Origin: JABDQZ01 sp963801985
Lineage (GTDB): Bacteria > Pseudomonadota > Gammaproteobacteria > Chromatiales > Chromatiaceae
NCBI GenBank assembly: GCA_963801985.1
Contig: CAWDGV010000006.1
Span: 195,332-259,331 of the forward strand
Direction of reading: 5' to 3'
DNA: 64,000 nt
The first letter of the stretch is position 1, and every line of letters starts with the position of its first letter. Under the pieces are notes generated by a model. That model made no database searches, had not been told where the DNA came from, and saw nothing but the letters and a program-made list of their open reading frames with translations. Made by a program: the position numbers and the translations under genes. This document shows, in pieces, positions 63,801 through 64,000 of the stretch.

Positions 63801-64000
63801 CTGGATATTGAGGTAAAAAAACTTACGGTTAAAGGCGATGATTTTGGCACCTGTTGCTAAGGAGTTGGCAGATCACAGAAGGCCTGCATTTCGACACATT
63901 CGATTTGGAAAGCGAAATTCTTGATTTTCATGCCAGTGGCAAATGGTCAAACTTTGCTTCCCAACAACGCACGAGCATAGATTTTAAACTCGATAGCAGT
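60827..64000 (+). pseudogene. yhdP: yhdP-like AsmA-family gene, fragmented, runs off the window
   Basis: A GTG overlaps the rng stop, and the first 46 residues read normally, with an N-terminal membrane helix (IADIIWLSLIALIILSGTLV). From about 60967 the reading moves between frames every few tens of bases and meets many stops, yet recognisable YhdP-type pieces persist: VNIGKINARWKGMG, LELRDTIIDWTDK, LFAVDHIDTRLWQSLADIFL, and the 63114-63485 stretch. The position after rng is the conserved site of yhdP, whose product is a very large inner-membrane-anchored bridge for phospholipid transport to the outer membrane. The density of indels exceeds what I would expect of a natural pseudogene that is still recognisable, so poor sequence quality here is a strong possibility. 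The gene continues beyond the window. Confidence 0.75.

Noticed and set aside
1..64000. tRNA, rRNA, CRISPR, prophage, insertion sequence or toxin-antitoxin genes
   Set aside because: Scanning by eye found no T-loop-like GGTTCGAATCC motif with a cloverleaf, no regularly spaced direct repeats and no transposase or integrase-like protein. A dedicated search could still find degenerate examples.

Overview
The window is a stretch of gammaproteobacterial chromosome. It carries fis next to dusB, purH-purD, the leuS-lptE-holA order, glnE-ilvE, the hldE/msbA/waaA lipopolysaccharide genes and the maf-rng-yhdP order. The LPS part (waaA, aldo/keto reductase, FAD oxidoreductase, hldE, msbA, then glycosyltransferases, ilvE, glnE) resembles the layout I remember from Pseudomonas, but the intergenic repeats, the tandem-domain DsbD and the MMPL/DUF1302 transporter set fit a free-living, non-enteric, probably aquatic or sediment gammaproteobacterium. 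I cannot name a genus. No prophage, insertion sequence, CRISPR array, rRNA or tRNA was recognised.

Layout. 1-2.1 kb: the end of a chemoreceptor. 2.1-4.2 kb: a thiC gene broken by many single-base indels behind a TPP riboswitch. 4.5-10 kb: pcm facing a leftward LPS-related operon hldE > FAD oxidoreductase (one frameshift) > aldo/keto reductase > waaA. 10-16.3 kb: a rightward envelope set (LpxL-like acyltransferase, msbA, second LpxL-like acyltransferase, GT9 heptosyltransferase-like, sulfotransferase-like, a six-helix membrane protein of unknown function). 16.3-24.5 kb: a leftward set glnE > ilvE > zf-CHCC > ELM1-like > GT4 > GT4 > GT9. 24.7-27.9 kb: a small conserved protein, groES-groEL with a CIRCE operator, and fxsA. 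28-36.9 kb: cutA-dsbD-tlpA-like, aroQ-accB-accC, prmA, a DUF3426-type protein, dusB-fis. 37-41 kb: purH, purD, VanZ-like, msrA. 41.3-47.5 kb: a leftward three-gene envelope lipid-transport candidate (LolA-like periplasmic protein > DUF1302 outer-membrane protein > MMPL/RND transporter). 47.7-49.3 kb: a PLDc_N-like peptide and a stomatin/NfeD pair. 49.4-60.8 kb: a TtcA-like enzyme, leuS, lptE, holA, proA, nadD, rsfS, a WYL regulator, rlmH, maf, rng. 60.8-64 kb: yhdP, fragmented by very many frame changes and running off the window.

How the genes fit together. Much of the first 24 kb builds and exports lipid A and core: hldE makes the heptose donor, waaA adds Kdo, the LpxL-like enzymes acylate, msbA flips, and GT9/GT4 enzymes with a possible sulfotransferase elaborate the core; lptE at 53 kb belongs to LPS insertion and yhdP to phospholipid transport. 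Oxidative protein folding (dsbD, tlpA-like), fatty-acid initiation (accBC), purine synthesis and ribosome/tRNA maturation genes make up the rest.

The least explained part is intergenic. Four copies of an element with inverted ends related to CACCACAAAGGACACAAAG each begin 2-10 bases after a plus-strand stop codon. Two elements of about 105 bases share a core but have unrelated, self-complementary arms. A nested palindrome sits between groES and groEL, and paired hairpins lie between accC and prmA. Three genes (thiC, the FAD oxidoreductase, yhdP) contain indels although the protein in each frame segment is still conserved where recognisable; clustered sequence errors are at least as likely as real gene loss.
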